Source: Saprospiraceae bacterium (GTDB taxonomy: Bacteria > Bacteroidota > Bacteroidia > Chitinophagales > Saprospiraceae). Taken from it: DNA of 7,446 nt. The translations under genes and the position numbers were made by a program. The notes under the pieces are model-generated. The model worked only from the letters and a program-made list of their open reading frames with translations, ran no database searches and was not told the origin of the DNA. Shown piece after piece: positions 7,008 to 7,446 of the stretch (position 1 is its first letter; the number at the start of each line of letters is the position of its first letter). The stretch lies in NCBI GenBank assembly GCA_027031185.1, contig JALVEF010000466.1, positions 1 through 7,446 of the forward strand. The letters run 5' to 3'.

Positions 7008-7028
7008 GCGCCCCCTTTAGGGGGGCGC
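7008..7028 (+). terminator. GC-rich hairpin after the esterase gene
   Basis: An 8-bp stem of pure G/C (7008-7015 with 7021-7028) and a TTTAG loop begins 8 bases after the stop. No T tract follows, only GGGGTTTCG, so it is an atypical terminator. CCCCTTTAGGGGG-type hairpins are common intergenic elements in Bacteroidota, so it may be a dispersed repeat used as a transcript end. Confidence 0.5.
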
Positions 7029-7109
7029 GGGGTTTCGCTCCTGTAAGGCAGTGGTTCAGCTAATCAGTCCTACGCCCTCACGTACTTCCAAATAAGTTTG
7101 GAAATACCG

Positions 7110-7221
7110 ATTAGCCTTTTGCCGGATAAACGATATTTGCCCCACACTTTGGGCTAGTATGTGCGGGACGTTGAAACGCTGACGCGTTGAATGCTTCGCG
7201 TTGAATACGCCCCTGCCGGGG
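7110..7221. repeat. 112-bp direct repeat, copy 1
   Basis: Matches 7335-7446 over 112 bases with four substitutions and no gaps, at an offset of exactly 225. Inside, the motif CGTTGAA recurs at 7169, 7185 and 7199 (and again at 7224 just past the matched segment). Short stems form between them, including CGCCCC (7208-7213) with GGGGCG (7218-7223). A 7-bp hairpin (7086-7092 with 7097-7103) lies just upstream of the repeat boundary. No coding sequence is credible here. Confidence 0.93.
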
Positions 7222-7334
7222 CGCGTTGAAATGGCTTGCACGCACCCCTGATGCTGTACCTTTGACCGCTGATCTTGGACCATCAAACCGTCCCGCACTT
7301 ACTTGCTTTGCTGATTTGGACTGACCCCTTTCGC
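7222..7334. other. Spacer between the two 112-bp repeats
   Basis: No gene, promoter or RNA is recognised. The spacer holds CGTCCCGCAC (7289-7298), the exact reverse complement of GTGCGGGACG inside copy 1 (7161-7170), with weaker inverted similarity continuing a few bases (TCAAAC opposite GTTGAA). This suggests a decayed inverted fragment of the same repeat family. Confidence 0.45.
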
Positions 7335-7446
7335 ATTAGCCTTTTACTGGATAAACGATATTTGCCCCACACTTTGGGCTAGTATGTGCGAGACGTTGAA
7401 ACGCTGGCGCGTTGAATGCTTCGCGTTGAATACGCCCCTGCCGGGG
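7335..7446. repeat. 112-bp direct repeat, copy 2 (runs off the window)
   Basis: Same unit as 7110-7221; identity is still perfect at the last base of the window, so the true repeat is probably longer. The differences from copy 1 are two substitutions near the start (7346 and 7348), one at 7391 and one at 7406, all transitions. The flanking sequences before the ATTAGCC start of each copy are unrelated, which places the left boundary at or very near 7110/7335. Confidence 0.93.

Noticed and set aside
7169..7230. GTTGAAT/GTTGAAA motifs resembling the integron attC core GTTRRRY
   Set aside because: No matching RYYYAAC inverse core is present within a suitable distance and no integrase or cassette is visible; the motif is better explained as part of the 112-bp repeat.
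7056..7298. Minus-strand open frame of 80 codons at the right edge
   Set aside because: It lies mostly in the repeat and its spacer, has no recognisable domain, and its composition is not protein-like.
7110..7446. CRISPR array
   Set aside because: Only two copies, 112 bp long with substitutions and a 113-bp gap between them, and no cas gene; not a CRISPR repeat-spacer pattern.

Overview
The window looks like ordinary chromosomal DNA from a member of the Bacteroidota. Three things point there: a C-terminal type IX secretion sorting domain on the largest protein, a TAnnTTTG promoter -7 element, and short, Shine-Dalgarno-poor leaders. The combination of an M64-type lipoprotein and a secreted esterase carrying Cys/Trp-containing HYR-like repeats suggests the Saprospiria (Lewinella/Haliscomenobacter relatives), but that finer placement is inference.

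Layout. The left edge holds the 3' end of an unrecognised acidic protein (+), closed by a very good rho-independent terminator. Facing it on the minus strand are two co-directional genes: a lipoprotein with an M64-type (IgA-peptidase family) HExxH metallopeptidase domain (2844-1102) and, downstream of it, a small protein that is little more than a TonB C-terminal domain (951-532). Between them lies an unusual 8-bp periodic tandem repeat. Divergent from the peptidase is folE, GTP cyclohydrolase I (3051-3623). It is followed by a free-standing 126-residue orphan (3770-4150) with its own promoter and a perfect 19-bp terminator hairpin. I suspect a diverged PD-(D/E)XK nuclease-like fold for the orphan. 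A ~456-bp gene-free stretch follows, containing a REP-like composite repeat nested in an imperfect inverted repeat. Then comes a large secreted multidomain esterase (4607-7000): signal peptide, acetyl-xylan-esterase (AXE1) alpha/beta hydrolase, PKD-like domain, two HYR-like repeats and a T9SS tail. The last 446 bases have no gene and carry two 96% identical 112-bp direct repeats, the second running off the window.

How the genes fit together. I see no single pathway. folE is housekeeping (folate/pterin synthesis). The peptidase and esterase are envelope or secreted hydrolases consistent with a polymer- or protein-degrading lifestyle. The small TonB-like protein lacks the anchor needed to act as a normal energy transducer. 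Each plus-strand gene seems to be its own transcription unit. I do not see a defence system, CRISPR array, prophage or intact insertion sequence. The parts most worth a second look are the right-edge repeat family, the 126-residue orphan, the REP-like island and the octamer repeat.
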